Counted from the first letter of the stretch, positions 14,445-24,939 are shown. The stretch is DNA of 42,535 nucleotides from an uncultured Bacilli bacterium (GCA_947628535.1 CANRAF010000008.1:1-42535), one strand, 5' to 3'. A program made the numbers and translations. The notes: generated by a model from the letters alone, not told the origin.

Positions 14445-15401
14445 ATGTATCCAAAACTTCCACTTAAATTTATTGGGATAACGGATATGTATGGAATGAG
14501 AAAACATCCAATAACTGGAGTAACTACATTCCATTATGGAACAGATTTTGGCTGGAATAAATACCAAGGTGAACCTTTATATGCAGCTTATGATGCTAAA
14601 GTTGTGGATGAAGGGTATGATTCTAGTTTAGGAAATTACATTGTTCTTAAATATAATATAGATAAAAAAACTATTATTAACAGATATCTACATTTAAAAA
14701 ATAAAGCTGCTTTTAAAAAGGGCAGTAAAGTAAATCAAGGTGAAATAATTGGTTATATGGGAGAAACTGGAAGTGCAACAGCAGTTCATCTTCATTTTGA
14801 ATACTGGATTTGTCCAAATATTTATAGTTATAAAGGGTCAGATTATGCCAAATATGCAGTTGATCCCCTAAAACATTGTTATTTGTTTGAGGACCAAGAA
14901 GCTGGGAGTTCATCTTTAAAATATTTAAAAAAAGTTGTTGGTAGTCCCGTTAAAAAAGATGAAAGTAGGAACCAACTTGAAGTAACTGCAAGATATTTAA
15001 ATTGTCGTGATAAAGGATCTTTAGAAGGTAAAAAATTAGGCTATATAAAACTTGGATATTATAATATTTTAAATACAAAAACAAGTGATGGCTATATTTG
15101 GTATGAAATAGGCAAAGATAGATGGATTGCTTATTTAAAAGATGCCGTAACAAGACATTTAGTTACTAACGATTCTACTTTAAAGCCTGCAGAAAATAAA
15201 ACTACTAATAAAGAAAAAGAAAGTGCTGAGAAAGAAGCTGATTCTAAAACAGTTAATAACTCAAATAATAATAGCTATGAAGGTGAAAATAACAAAAAAG
15301 ATGTCCTTTCTTCATTAAATTCTTTTGAAGCTCCAAATGACGATTATTACTATATTTATTTAAAAAAAGGAGAAGTTATATATTATCCAAAACAAGAATA
15401 G
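14445..15401 (+). CDS. M23 family peptidoglycan endopeptidase with SH3-like domain
   Basis: Protein of 318 aa. ATG 14445 is chosen over an in-frame GTG at 14436 because that GTG is part of the ribosome binding site AGGAGG (14431-14436). Residues 8-145 are a LytM/M23 domain with the zinc ligands and catalytic residues in place: His30 and Asp34 (HYGTD), His115 and His117 (HLHFE). M23 enzymes cut peptide cross-links in the cell wall. Residues about 175-240 look like an SH3b-type wall-binding domain (ARYLNCRDKGSLEGKKLGYI). The tail (250-318) is Asn/Lys/Glu-rich. No signal peptide can be seen, which is odd for a wall hydrolase and resembles phage endolysins, though no holin or phage genes are nearby. 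Enzyme class is secure. Confidence 0.88.
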   Translation: MYPKLPLKFIGITDMYGMRKHPITGVTTFHYGTDFGWNKYQGEPLYAAYDAKVVDEGYDSSLGNYIVLKYNIDKKTIINRYLHLKNKAAFKKGSKVNQGEIIGYMGETGSATAVHLHFEYWICPNIYSYKGSDYAKYAVDPLKHCYLFEDQEAGSSSLKYLKKVVGSPVKKDESRNQLEVTARYLNCRDKGSLEGKKLGYIKLGYYNILNTKTSDGYIWYEIGKDRWIAYLKDAVTRHLVTNDSTLKPAENKTTNKEKESAEKEADSKTVNNSNNNSYEGENNKKDVLSSLNSFEAPNDDYYYIYLKKGEVIYYPKQE

Positions 15402-15531
15402 ATTTAAAAGAGTTAAATAATTTAAAATTTAACCAATATACGTTGTTAATAAAAAATAAAAAATATATTGTAAAATTTTAATATTATTCTGTAAATATAA
15501 GATAAATGTTTTATAAAAATATAGAAAAATG

Positions 15532-15560
15532 TTGAAATTTTTGCAATAATGTAATAGAAT
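15532..15560 (+). promoter_or_regulatory. Promoter of the giant metalloprotease
   Basis: TTGAAA (15532-15537), 17-base spacer, TAGAAT (15555-15560). The ribosome binding site AAGGGA (15585-15590) lies ten bases before ATG 15601. Apart from this, 15402-15600 holds only A/T-rich spacer with a weak GTTAAAT/ATTTAAC hairpin. Confidence 0.75.
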
Positions 15561-15600
15561 AATATACCAAATTGTTGACATATGAAGGGAAGTATGAAAA

Positions 15601-18600
15601 ATGCATATGAGAATAAAGTATTTGATAATAATTTTTCTAGCTGTCATCTTATTTCCATTTGGTGTTAATGCTAGTGAAAATGTAACTTTAAAGACAGATA
15701 AAACTGTCTTAAAGAAAGGAGATTCAGTTACAGTTATAGCAAATATAGATTATGATAAATCTTTATATGCTTTCACTGCTGGTCTTAGTTATGATGAAAA
15801 TGTTTTTGAAAAACTTCAAACTTCTAATTTTAACGAGTTAAATGAGTGGTCTGACGTTGTTTACAATAAAGAAAATAATAAGTTTGCTTTATTAAACAAA
15901 TCAGGTGATGTTAATAAACACTTATTTATGGTAAAACTATTTGTAAAAGAAAGTCCTGTCTCAGGAAAAACTCAAATATCTTTAAATAATCCTGTAGCTT
16001 CTAATGGTAGTAAAGATATTGAATTTTCTTCTGTTAGTAAAACATTAACAGTTCTTTCAAATAAAAAAGCTGATAGTACTTATTCCAAAAAAGAAGCAGA
16101 AAGTGATAACCAAACAGAGAAGGTTATGCCAATTAAACCAATTATTATTACCAGTTTTGTTTTACTTGCAATTTTAGTAGCCTTACTTGTTTATGTAAAT
16201 AATAAATATACAGCTAAATATAAATTTATAAAAGAAAAAAGAAAAGCAATCAATATAGGTATTATAATTGCTATGATTGCATTACTTAGTTTTGTTTTTG
16301 CTTTTTGTTTTATTAGTTATCACAGAGGAGATGTTAATAACGATGGCAAAAGAGATTATGATGATGCTAAAAGTATAAATGAATACCTAATTGGAATAAC
16401 TAATGAAAAAAATGATACTAAAGTTTCAAATAAATCAACAAAATCTACTAAAAATTTATCAAATTCTATTCAAATGAATAATGAAGGTCAAAGTGCAGGG
16501 AATTATTCAGGAATTTCTCAAAATGTTCTAGATGTAAATGGTGATGGTAAAGTTACTGTAACAGATTCTGCTAATGTAACTAAACATGTTACTGAAGTTA
16601 CTTATAAAGTTCAGTTAAAGAAAAGCAGTACTGACTATTATGTTGAAAAGAAAGCAAGTGTAAAATTAAACTTTACTGCTACAATAAAACCTAATAATGT
16701 AAAAATAAAACAAGTTTATATAGATGGTAAAAAATATAATGTAACAATTAAAAATGGTAAATATCAAGTTGTAGTAAAAGCTCCAAATAAAGCAGGAATC
16801 CATAAATACACAATAACTAAAGTTGTTTTAACTAATGGTAAAGAAGTAAATTCTAAAGATATAACATTTACTATTGATGTACTTAAAGATAAACCAACTG
16901 CTGACGTAAATTATACTACTGAAACACAAAAACTTGTAGTTAATCTTAGTGATAAAGACAAAGCACTTGAAAATGCTAGAGTTGTCATAGCTAAAGGAAA
17001 AGATGTTTCTTTTGATGCAGTATATAAAGAGTTATACGAAATTAGTTCAGGAGAAATAACTAATCCTGAAGATGAAGAACAAATCGGTGATTCTGAAATC
17101 GATGTTGAAATTTTATTTGATGAAACTTTAGATATTAATAAATTATCACAAACATTTGATGATGTTAAATTAGATTTAGGGGAAAGTTATAGCATATTTA
17201 TTATTGGAAGTTATGATTTAGATAGTAAACAAGATAGTAAAAATCATTACACTAATGAATTAATATATTCTAAAAATATTATAAATGGCGAAGTAAAAAT
17301 TGAACCTGTAACTAATTTAGAGGAATTATACCCTGAACAAGGAGAACAAATAGCATTTGAGTTTAGTGTAAATATCAAACCAGATTATTTAAATCAAAAT
17401 ATTTCAAAAGTTGTTATTGATGGAGAAACAAAAGAAGTTACATATAAAGATGGTAATTATATTGTACATCTAGATGCCAGTGCTACTCCTGGAGAAAAAA
17501 ATCACACTATTACTTCAGTAATTTTAAGTGATGATACAGAAATGCTATGTCAATATGAATTTAAGTATGATGTTCTTAAAAAAGAACCAACAATTGAAAA
17601 CTTTATATATCATCAAAGAGAAGAAAGAATCACTTTTAATTTAAATGATAAAGATAAAGCGGTTATAACTGCTAAAGTTGTAATAACTAAAGAAAATAGT
17701 GATGATGTTGTTTTTGAAAAAGTACTAGATACAAATGAAACTAATTTTATATATCAATTATCACTTGAAGAAGGTGCTAAGTACGATGTAAAAATAACAG
17801 GTATTTATGATTTAGATAGTAATTTAAATAATGACAAAAATGGTAAGCAATTATTATATAATCATCAATTAACTGTACATGGTGTTGAATTAAGTTATGC
17901 AAATGGAAGTACTTATTATGTTGAAAAAGGTAAAGAAGCAACATTAAAATTTAACGCAACAGTAACTCCAGATGATAACTCTGTTGTAACTGAAGTAGTT
18001 ATTAATGGTGAAACTTATAAACCAACTCATCATGAAGATGGATCTTACAGTGTTAATGTAACAGCTAAAGAAACCGCAGGAATAGAAGAATATAAAATAA
18101 CCAAAGTTGTTTTAGGAGACGATGAAGTAAGTAGAAACTTATCATTTAATGTAGATGTACTAAAAGATAAACCAACAATTGAAAACTTCTATATTGATGA
18201 ATCAGAAAATCCAAAAATTACATTTAATTTAGTAGATGAAGACAATGCTTTAAAAACAGTTCCAGGAAAAATTGAAGTTAAAGATGACGAAGATGGAACA
18301 AAAGTAAATGAGAGCATTAAAAAAGGTGAAAATACAGTAGATTTAGATGATTTACAAGAAAACCTTGAGGAAGGAGACATTTATTATTTAAATATTTATA
18401 TTAGTTATGACTTAGATTCCGATCTTGAAAATGAAAAACATGATGTGGATAATGAAATTATAGAAGCTCATAAAAATCAAAAAATAAGGCTTTATAGAGC
18501 TGTACTTACAGTAGCAGAAAATAAAAACTTATATTTAATGAAAGAAAAAACAGCACCAGTTGCTATTAATGCTAAAATTACTCCAATTGAAGATGAAGTT

Positions 18601-21600
18601 AAAATTAAGTCATTTGTTATGGCAGATGAAAATATAATACCAGCAACTTATGATGACAATGAATTAGCTATTAAATTAACTGCTCCAAATGAAGCAGGAA
18701 TAGAAACATATAATATTAAAAAAGTAGTATTATCTAATGATATTGAAGTTTCAGCACCTTTAGCAATTAACATTGATATATTAAAAGATATTCCATATAT
18801 TAATAATCTCAATCTTAATGATGATAATAAATCTATAAGTTATGAATTAGTAGATCCTGATGATGCATTTAAGGATGGAACAATTACAATTTATGATAAA
18901 GATAATAGCGACGTTAAAAATGAAAAAATCCAAGATAATAGTACAATTGAGTATAACTTTGAAGATGAAGAAGTTTATAATGTAAAAGCTGTAGGAAACT
19001 ATGATTTGGATAGCAAAGATGACATTAATAATTCATTTACTAATAAAGAAATGTCTGTTCAAACATTCTTAATTGGTGGTGCATACAACTTTGAATTAAC
19101 TGATGTATCTATTACAGATGCAGTTCATAAAGATGATGAAGTAGTTATATCATTTACTAGCACTAATTCAAGAGATGCTTTAGTTAAAAAGGTAACCATA
19201 AATGATAAGGAATATGATGTTGTTCACACATCTGGTGATAATTATACTGTTACATTAAAAGATGTCGACATGGAACCGGGGAAACATGAAGTTACTATAA
19301 AAAGTGTAGAGCTAGATACTGGAAAAACTTATACTAATGGTAGTGATTTTAATGTTAATAATCTATCCTATACAGTTTTAAAAGAAGCGCCAAGCATTAC
19401 GGATATAGAACTTACTGGTAATAGTACTGATAAAACAGTAACAGCAACTGCTAAAATAAAAGATGATAATAGTTCATTAAAAGGTTTAACTGCTTTACTT
19501 GTAGATTCAACTGGTAAAATACTTGAAACTAAAGAATTAACACTAGAAGAAATTTATCTTAAAGAAAATATAAGCGTAACATTATCTTATGGTAAAAATA
19601 CAGATGGAAAATATACTATAAAATTCGTGGCTGACTATGAATTAGGGGATAAATATAAGTACAATAATCAAAATATAGGAGAAGATTCAATATTTATCGA
19701 AAATAGTGAAATTTATATTGATACAATTTCATTTACTAAAAATTCTCCATATGCCACTAAAGGACAAAGAAATTTCCAAATAAGTTACGATGTTCATGTT
19801 GGAGAAAATATAAAAACATATAATGATAAAAAATATTCTAGACTTTCTGGAGTTATGGTAAATGGAACACATTATGTTTCTGATGGTGAAAGCACTAGCA
19901 AACCATTAACTTATAAAGGTAGAATTGGTATTGTTGCACCAACTGAATCAGGGGTTTATACATTAACTGCTGACAGAGTACAATTAGAATTAAATCAATA
20001 TTATGATAAACAAAACGATTATTATTCAGTACCAAGTAAAGCAATTAAAATCGAAGTATTAAAAGATGTTCCACAAATAGAAAATTTAAAAATTACAAAA
20101 GAAGATTATGAAAATGGTACTGTAACATTTGAATTTGATGTTAAACTTGATGAAAATGCTAAAGATGAAGATAATAGTTTTGCAAATGGTACTATTGAGT
20201 TAAATAGTAATAAACAAACAATTGAAAGAGATAAACATAATGAAATTACATTTGAAAATGTTAAAAAAGATCAAACATTTGACTTAGTATTTAAAGCAGA
20301 TTATGACTTAGATACTGATGAACTTAATGTAAATGGTGAAAATAAAAACAAATATACTGGCAAGGAAATTTATAAAGTTAAATATGGATTATTTAGCGAA
20401 GATACTTATGAGAATATAGAAATTACTAATGGTAAAGCTATTAGTGAAAAGAATAATAAGTATTTTGAAAAGAATGAAAAAATTAAATTATATTTTGAAA
20501 CTAAAGGTACTTCTGAAGTTGCACCAGTTAAAGTAAAGATTAAAGGACACGATGAAGAATATGAATTAACTAAATCAAAAGATGGATTCGAATTTACTTT
20601 AGATGGTTATAAAACATTTGGTGAAAAAACTATTGAAATTACTGATATTCTATTAGAAAATGGAAAAACAGTAACTTTAAAAGAACCTTATAAATTTAAC
20701 CCAGAAGTATTAAAAGATACTCCAAAAATTACAGATTATAAATATGAAGATAAAGGAGATAATATCGAAGTAACTTTAAAACCAATAGATAATGATGGTT
20801 CTATTGTTGGAAATGCTAAAGTTGTAGTAACTAATGAAGATGGCGAAGAAGTATATAGCGGTGATATCAATAAACCAATCACATTTGAACATAATGAAGG
20901 TGCTTTAAGATATTATGTTACAGTTACAGCTGATTATGATAGAGATATCGATGTCTCACAAGATAGTGATAACTACTTTAGTAATGTTACTCTTTTAGAG
21001 GAAACAATTTCATTCGATAAACAATATATTGAATTAAAAGATATAAATGATATCAACTTATATAAGTCAGAAATAAAAAATGGCGAAGAAAAAATAGAAC
21101 TTAAAGATGAAATAACAAAAGATGAATTAAGTGCAAATAAAGATAATTATTTCGTTGAAATTAACATGGAAAATATGCCAAGTATTAGAGCTAAAGTAAA
21201 TAAAGTAGCAGAAAAAGACGGTCATTTGATTTTAACTTTAGACTATGAATATGTGACTAAAGAAGATTCTGAATCTAAATATTTAGAAATAGATTTTGGA
21301 GAACTTAAAGGAGATACTGTTAAAAATGAAACTCATCCAAATGTAGCCTTTGAAGCATTACTTGAAAAACTAGAAGCAGGAGAAAACGTTACTTTAAAAC
21401 AAAATTATGATGCAAGTAGCATATCTAAAAACGGAAGCACTTATGTTGAAGCAGAATATACTGGCACATTAGATGGTAATGGATATACTATTGAAAATTT
21501 AAATAAACCATTATTTAATGTACTTAAAGGAGATGTAAAAGATTTAAATCTTAAAAATGTAACTTTATCTAATAATGGTCATGCTGCATTAGCAAATGAA

Positions 21601-24600
21601 AGCCACAACGATACTGTTACAGGAGTTGTAGTTGATGGATTAACTAAATCAAGTGCTGATTCTGGAAAGAATGGTGGCTTAATAGGTTATGCAGCAGATG
21701 GAACTAAAATTGAAGACTGTGGCGTTAAAAATGCAACTATCAATGTCGGAAATGAGCAACAAAACGGTATTTTAGTAGGTAATCTTGTAGGCTCTACTAT
21801 TAAAGATAGTTATGCAATAGGAAGAATAAATGCCGGTTGGAATTATAATGCTGGTCTTGCAGGTAATGTTCAAAACAATAGTGAAATTACTGGTTGTTAT
21901 GCTAAAGTTGAAGTAAATGGTTCAACTAAATGTGATTTTTCTTGTACTTATGGTGGTTCAAAAGTAACACTTAAAAATAATGTTTCTTTAAGTACAGGTG
22001 GAGGTAATTTTACAAATGCTAGTAATAAAGTTTTAGATAATAATTACTATTTAACAGAAAGTGAGACAACTCTTACTGGCGTTCAAAACATTACTAAAGA
22101 TGAAGTAAATAAAGAATTATTTACTAAAGCTAATTTTACCTTAGATGTATGGCGTTTAAATGATAAAACTTCTTATGATAATACACCAATTTTCAAAACT
22201 GAAAAAATAACAGACTTAAAAGGTGCCGATAATGAAAGCTTTGATGAAAGTAAAATAACATTATATAATAATCTAATGAAATTAATGCCTTTCTATAAAG
22301 CAGATACTATAATAGAACTTGCAGAAACTATTACAGATGAAGCATTAAAAACTAAAGAAATTTCTCATATCTTACCAGTAGATTCAAAAGGAGATATTGT
22401 AACTTATTTAACAACTGATAATCCAAAGAAAATAAGTAAATTAAAATTAGTATATAAAGATAATACTAAAAAAGAATATAAAGTTAGATATGATAATACT
22501 TATGATATGGTTGCAACTTATCGTATTACAGAATTAAAATTAGATTACAATTATAACCATTATGTAGTAGATACTAAATCACAAATTGTAAACGATTTAA
22601 CTAATTACTTAAAAGGTTTAGATTATACTGACAATTTAGATATTTTAACATCTACTGAAGATAGTAGAATCTATAGAGATTTCTATAATGACGTTACAAG
22701 TAAAGAATTAAAAGAATTCGTCTTAAAATTCTTATCTAATAGTAATTATACAAACACAACTAATGATGAAGAAATCAATGCTTATATCGAAAGAGCCGTT
22801 AAAAAAGATAATAACATTGAAAAAATGTTATATATGTATAATTATTTCAGACGTTTCTATGATGTAGAAATAGATGGAATGAAACTATATGACTATATGT
22901 TATTTAGAATGGATGATTTTGATAAATCATTAACAGCTAAAAGAATAACAGATTTATATTTTGCTGATGGTAATAACTTTAGAACTTCTGGCACAGGTAC
23001 AGTATATAAGAGTATTTTAAGTGGCTACACTAAACTTGATAACATTGCTGTTTTCGTAGAACATTTAGTTAAATCATTTAGTGATGAAAATCTTGATGAC
23101 TGGACTAGAAGTCAATTTAAAGGATACTTAGTAGAAATTCCTGTTGAAGAAAATAAAGAGGAAGTTCAGTATACATTATGGGATCACTTTATCAATGAAG
23201 ATAAGAGTTATCCTGGAAGATCATATGACATAATGTTACCGATTTTAACACTTCCTAAAAACGCAGCTTATATAATATCAACTCCAGTTCAGTTTGTAAT
23301 TGGAGCTCAAAGAAGTTATATTGAAAATCCTGAAGATTCTAGTCAACAAAACTTATTACATAAAAGAATTGCAAGTTATGCTAATAGAATGGCAACATAC
23401 TATAGTACAGCTTACAAAATTTTAGGAGATGAAACATTATTTAATAATATTCATACACTTCATCATGATAAAAGATATGCTTATGATGAAAACGGTGCAA
23501 TGTTATATCAACAAGTAGGAACAAATGAACCATTCCATAAAAACTTCAATGAAGTAACTAATCGTTGGCAAACAAGTGATGGAAATGCTGCAGTTGCCTG
23601 GGGAGATAGAATCGACTGGAGTGCTGAAGGGTTAATGGATGGTAATATAGATCCAGACTTAATAAATGATTTAGGTAAAGAAATTCAAGAATACACTTAT
23701 CATACATTTACTCATGAAACTGCTCATAATATTGATGCTAGACTATTCTTAAAGAATCATGGTAGAAGATTTGATGCTGGTGGAGAAGACTATGCTGATA
23801 GTAACTTAATGCAATCATTTGGTCCAAATGATATAGTTATGAATTTATCAGTAGATCGAACTTATAATGTTAATGTTACTGATAAAGATTGGAAAGTATC
23901 AAATGAAACTGGATCAAATTATACTCCAGAGAGAATAGATTCTCCAAATGAAGTATGGGATTACTATAATAAAGTATTCCAAACTATATATGTTATGGAT
24001 TATCTTGAAGCTCAAGCATTCTTACAATTAAGTCCTGAACAAAAAGCTGAAATTGGTATACAAGTAACTTATCCAGATGAAAACACTTATACAGATTCTG
24101 GTAATAAATATCGTGCTTATATGAGATCTGGATTTAATCAAAGAGATGTAGCATTCTGGGAAAACTTAAAATTAAACTCTATCAACGATTTAATTGACAA
24201 TAAGATCATGAAATATGCTGGAGTTTACCAATATGGTTCAAGAGGATCTAACTCATATGGTGGAGAAGGAATTAATACTGCACACTGGTATCAACCTAAT
24301 AACCCATATGGAAGACCTGACTCTTATGCATTAAAATGGATTGCTTATGAAATGTTAGGATATAAAGGTTATGATAATGGTTACATTGAATATAATAGTA
24401 ATATTCATGCAACTGAAGCAGATATTTCCAAAGAAATAGATCATCCAGAAAAAGGAACACAACATATTACAAATTATAAAACTGATAATATGGCTATTCA
24501 AACAATTTCAGGAGGGCAATACCAAAATATAGATGAGTATAAAAAAGCTAGATTTGAAGAAACAGGAGAAAAACTTAAAAATCTTAATAGTGTTATCAAT

Positions 24601-24939
24601 GTAAATGAATATACTCAAAAATTATATGAAGCATTAGTTCAAGATAGTCAGTGGGCAAGCTGGAAAATGGAACAATTACTTAATGCATATAAAAAAGATG
24701 TTAATCAATGTTTAGGAGATTATTGGTGCTCAAGAGGTATTTCTGGAGAAGTTAGAGGCTATCCATTTAGTACTAGAGTAAGACAAGAAATTTATTACAA
24801 ACTTAAACATATAACTAATGATTTCCAAGAAGATATCTTTACAGGTAAAGATCAAGATATTAATTTTACAGTTGATAAAACTAAAGTAAAAGATCATTAT
24901 GAATTTACTCCTGAGGGGCAACTTAAAAATACTAATTAA
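15601..24939 (+). CDS. Giant surface M26-type (IgA1 protease/Zmp-like) zinc metalloprotease with cohesin- and dockerin-like modules
   Basis: Protein of 3112 aa. Order: signal peptide (1-24, LIIIFLAVILFPFGVNA); cohesin-like beta domain (about 26-155, KKGDSVTVIANIDY, YAFTAGLSYDENVF); membrane helices at about 181-198 and 218-239 joined by a basic loop; two dockerin-type calcium loops, DVNNDGKRDYDD (244-255) and DVNGDGKVTVTD (311-322), split by a Ser/Asn/Lys linker; seven Ig-like double modules (about 335-1790); GLUG-like beta repeats (about 1955-2110); and a catalytic region to the end. The catalytic motif HETAH (2705-2709) with Glu2729 after 19 residues, plus NHGRRFDAGGEDYA, matches peptidase M26. 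The helical hairpin and positive loop put residues 240-3112 outside. Streptococcal M26 enzymes also anchor near the N-terminus, but no LPXTG is seen here. Family is secure; substrate unknown. TATG AAAA ATG leaves the first Met slightly uncertain (15601 or 15607). Confidence 0.9.
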   Translation: MHMRIKYLIIIFLAVILFPFGVNASENVTLKTDKTVLKKGDSVTVIANIDYDKSLYAFTAGLSYDENVFEKLQTSNFNELNEWSDVVYNKENNKFALLNKSGDVNKHLFMVKLFVKESPVSGKTQISLNNPVASNGSKDIEFSSVSKTLTVLSNKKADSTYSKKEAESDNQTEKVMPIKPIIITSFVLLAILVALLVYVNNKYTAKYKFIKEKRKAINIGIIIAMIALLSFVFAFCFISYHRGDVNNDGKRDYDDAKSINEYLIGITNEKNDTKVSNKSTKSTKNLSNSIQMNNEGQSAGNYSGISQNVLDVNGDGKVTVTDSANVTKHVTEVTYKVQLKKSSTDYYVEKKASVKLNFTATIKPNNVKIKQVYIDGKKYNVTIKNGKYQVVVKAPNKAGIHKYTITKVVLTNGKEVNSKDITFTIDVLKDKPTADVNYTTETQKLVVNLSDKDKALENARVVIAKGKDVSFDAVYKELYEISSGEITNPEDEEQIGDSEIDVEILFDETLDINKLSQTFDDVKLDLGESYSIFIIGSYDLDSKQDSKNHYTNELIYSKNIINGEVKIEPVTNLEELYPEQGEQIAFEFSVNIKPDYLNQNISKVVIDGETKEVTYKDGNYIVHLDASATPGEKNHTITSVILSDDTEMLCQYEFKYDVLKKEPTIENFIYHQREERITFNLNDKDKAVITAKVVITKENSDDVVFEKVLDTNETNFIYQLSLEEGAKYDVKITGIYDLDSNLNNDKNGKQLLYNHQLTVHGVELSYANGSTYYVEKGKEATLKFNATVTPDDNSVVTEVVINGETYKPTHHEDGSYSVNVTAKETAGIEEYKITKVVLGDDEVSRNLSFNVDVLKDKPTIENFYIDESENPKITFNLVDEDNALKTVPGKIEVKDDEDGTKVNESIKKGENTVDLDDLQENLEEGDIYYLNIYISYDLDSDLENEKHDVDNEIIEAHKNQKIRLYRAVLTVAENKNLYLMKEKTAPVAINAKITPIEDEVKIKSFVMADENIIPATYDDNELAIKLTAPNEAGIETYNIKKVVLSNDIEVSAPLAINIDILKDIPYINNLNLNDDNKSISYELVDPDDAFKDGTITIYDKDNSDVKNEKIQDNSTIEYNFEDEEVYNVKAVGNYDLDSKDDINNSFTNKEMSVQTFLIGGAYNFELTDVSITDAVHKDDEVVISFTSTNSRDALVKKVTINDKEYDVVHTSGDNYTVTLKDVDMEPGKHEVTIKSVELDTGKTYTNGSDFNVNNLSYTVLKEAPSITDIELTGNSTDKTVTATAKIKDDNSSLKGLTALLVDSTGKILETKELTLEEIYLKENISVTLSYGKNTDGKYTIKFVADYELGDKYKYNNQNIGEDSIFIENSEIYIDTISFTKNSPYATKGQRNFQISYDVHVGENIKTYNDKKYSRLSGVMVNGTHYVSDGESTSKPLTYKGRIGIVAPTESGVYTLTADRVQLELNQYYDKQNDYYSVPSKAIKIEVLKDVPQIENLKITKEDYENGTVTFEFDVKLDENAKDEDNSFANGTIELNSNKQTIERDKHNEITFENVKKDQTFDLVFKADYDLDTDELNVNGENKNKYTGKEIYKVKYGLFSEDTYENIEITNGKAISEKNNKYFEKNEKIKLYFETKGTSEVAPVKVKIKGHDEEYELTKSKDGFEFTLDGYKTFGEKTIEITDILLENGKTVTLKEPYKFNPEVLKDTPKITDYKYEDKGDNIEVTLKPIDNDGSIVGNAKVVVTNEDGEEVYSGDINKPITFEHNEGALRYYVTVTADYDRDIDVSQDSDNYFSNVTLLEETISFDKQYIELKDINDINLYKSEIKNGEEKIELKDEITKDELSANKDNYFVEINMENMPSIRAKVNKVAEKDGHLILTLDYEYVTKEDSESKYLEIDFGELKGDTVKNETHPNVAFEALLEKLEAGENVTLKQNYDASSISKNGSTYVEAEYTGTLDGNGYTIENLNKPLFNVLKGDVKDLNLKNVTLSNNGHAALANESHNDTVTGVVVDGLTKSSADSGKNGGLIGYAADGTKIEDCGVKNATINVGNEQQNGILVGNLVGSTIKDSYAIGRINAGWNYNAGLAGNVQNNSEITGCYAKVEVNGSTKCDFSCTYGGSKVTLKNNVSLSTGGGNFTNASNKVLDNNYYLTESETTLTGVQNITKDEVNKELFTKANFTLDVWRLNDKTSYDNTPIFKTEKITDLKGADNESFDESKITLYNNLMKLMPFYKADTIIELAETITDEALKTKEISHILPVDSKGDIVTYLTTDNPKKISKLKLVYKDNTKKEYKVRYDNTYDMVATYRITELKLDYNYNHYVVDTKSQIVNDLTNYLKGLDYTDNLDILTSTEDSRIYRDFYNDVTSKELKEFVLKFLSNSNYTNTTNDEEINAYIERAVKKDNNIEKMLYMYNYFRRFYDVEIDGMKLYDYMLFRMDDFDKSLTAKRITDLYFADGNNFRTSGTGTVYKSILSGYTKLDNIAVFVEHLVKSFSDENLDDWTRSQFKGYLVEIPVEENKEEVQYTLWDHFINEDKSYPGRSYDIMLPILTLPKNAAYIISTPVQFVIGAQRSYIENPEDSSQQNLLHKRIASYANRMATYYSTAYKILGDETLFNNIHTLHHDKRYAYDENGAMLYQQVGTNEPFHKNFNEVTNRWQTSDGNAAVAWGDRIDWSAEGLMDGNIDPDLINDLGKEIQEYTYHTFTHETAHNIDARLFLKNHGRRFDAGGEDYADSNLMQSFGPNDIVMNLSVDRTYNVNVTDKDWKVSNETGSNYTPERIDSPNEVWDYYNKVFQTIYVMDYLEAQAFLQLSPEQKAEIGIQVTYPDENTYTDSGNKYRAYMRSGFNQRDVAFWENLKLNSINDLIDNKIMKYAGVYQYGSRGSNSYGGEGINTAHWYQPNNPYGRPDSYALKWIAYEMLGYKGYDNGYIEYNSNIHATEADISKEIDHPEKGTQHITNYKTDNMAIQTISGGQYQNIDEYKKARFEETGEKLKNLNSVINVNEYTQKLYEALVQDSQWASWKMEQLLNAYKKDVNQCLGDYWCSRGISGEVRGYPFSTRVRQEIYYKLKHITNDFQEDIFTGKDQDINFTVDKTKVKDHYEFTPEGQLKNTN
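16600..20970 (+). repeat. Seven tandem Ig-like double modules inside the giant protease
   Basis: Seven copies of about 195-230 residues. Each has a first half with a 'Y-x-V-x-(L/I)-x-x-(P/T)-G' strand and a 'TITxVxLxxG' end, then the junction (V/I)LK(D/K/E)xPxI, then a second half ending in YDLDS or a variant. Junctions begin near residues 427, 657, 853, 1060, 1259, 1486 and 1703. Paired YDLDS-type motifs are YDLDSKQD, YDLDSNLN, YDLDSDLE, YDLDSKDD, YELGDKYK, YDLDTDEL and YDRDIDVS. The later copies have drifted from the motif. Confidence 0.8.

Noticed and set aside
15402-15600. Small gene before the giant protease
   Set aside because: Short frames are present but none has a ribosome binding site or protein-like composition; promoter signals explain the conserved-looking parts.
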